This document shows, in pieces, positions 63,881 through 64,000 of a DNA stretch of 64,000 nt. The DNA lies in the NCBI GenBank assembly GCA_902594145.1, contig CACJLA010000003.1, positions 62,001-126,000 of the forward strand, read 5' to 3'. Every line of letters begins with the position of its first letter. The stretch's first letter is position 1. The translations under genes were made by a program, and so were the position numbers. The DNA comes from an uncultured Alphaproteobacteria bacterium. Its GTDB lineage: Bacteria > Pseudomonadota > Alphaproteobacteria > HIMB59. The notes under the pieces are model-generated. The model did not search any database, was not told the DNA's origin, and saw only the letters and a program-made list of their open reading frames with translations.

Positions 63881-63892
63881 AATCATTATTTA

Positions 63893-63923
63893 TAGCTATG
63901 CATATTTTGCACAGCTACTTTTT
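63893..63923 (+). terminator. Intrinsic terminator after the Cys-rich gene
   Basis: TAGCT (63893-63897) pairs with AGCTA (63913-63917), continuing inward past one A-C mismatch with TGCA/TGCA around a 5-base loop. A run of five T follows at 63919-63923. The last 75 bases of the window after it show nothing recognisable. Confidence 0.72.
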
Positions 63924-64000
63924 AATTTCTGCAATTTAATTTTGAACAGATTATTAGTAATTTTTAGTTATTCAAGAAACTAGCTTCACCTTTATTTCTA

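Overview
The window is a gene-dense, strongly AT-rich stretch (roughly 70% A+T by eye) of a streamlined bacterial chromosome. The genes point to a marine alphaproteobacterium of the SAR11 / HIMB59 / AEGEAN-169 kind. Support comes from the tol-pal gene order, a C4-type 5-aminolevulinate synthase, the alphaproteobacterial cell-cycle regulator TrcR (DUF1013), an aapJQMP general amino-acid transporter, tiny intergenic gaps and many 1-4 base stop/start overlaps. The lineage is inference; no rRNA or tRNA gene was found. TTG and GTG starts are common, so several starts given here differ from the longest open frame. There is no gene-free stretch longer than 300 bases; the longest gap (about 240 bases) carries the groE operator.

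Bases 1-9135 (minus strand) form a long cell-envelope and division run: zapA with a small coiled-coil gene, ygfA, ymdB, yebC, a small PD-(D/E)XK nuclease, then tolQRAB-pal-cpoB-tilS. The nuclease lies where alphaproteobacteria usually carry ruvCAB. Bases 9170-15271 (plus) hold tkt-gap-fba-efp-suhB, then rpmE and trcR. Bases 15261-20652 (minus) hold rpmG followed by a light/oxidative-stress lipid module: photolyase, FAD amine oxidase, DUF1365, Cfa-type methyltransferase and DUF3833 lipoprotein. The photolyase frame is intact but has no ATG, GTG or TTG in its first 259 codons.

Bases 20704-30510 hold trhO and a concentrated heme pathway: hemA, then hemC (with a long C-terminal extension), hemB, hemE, hemH, hemF, and the convergent hemG. 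Only a recognisable hemD is missing, and the HemC extension is the obvious candidate. HemG (flavodoxin type) is unusual for an alphaproteobacterium. Bases 30567-37859 are a looser set of exporters (MATE, two LysE-type, TSUP), a small TAXI-like periplasmic protein, a DUF3445 protein, an M19 dipeptidase and several very small genes, including a tandem pair ending in a DUF3563 protein.

Bases 37865-45577 carry aapJQMP, ugd, fhs (behind a perfect palindrome) and apaG. Bases 45587-52698 carry trkH, argF, a glycosyltransferase, an MscS channel and groESL with an exact CIRCE operator. Bases 52880-60952 carry a flavoprotein-SelD fusion, a TVP38-type membrane protein, CcdA, a CDP-alcohol phosphatidyltransferase, an amino-acid dehydrogenase, a Nudix hydrolase, a DMT exporter and an MFS transporter. 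The end holds a 27-residue Arg/Lys-rich peptide gene, msrB, bioY, tal, a dual-specificity-type phosphatase and a 52-residue Cys-rich protein followed by a terminator. No mobile element, prophage, CRISPR array or rRNA operon was seen.
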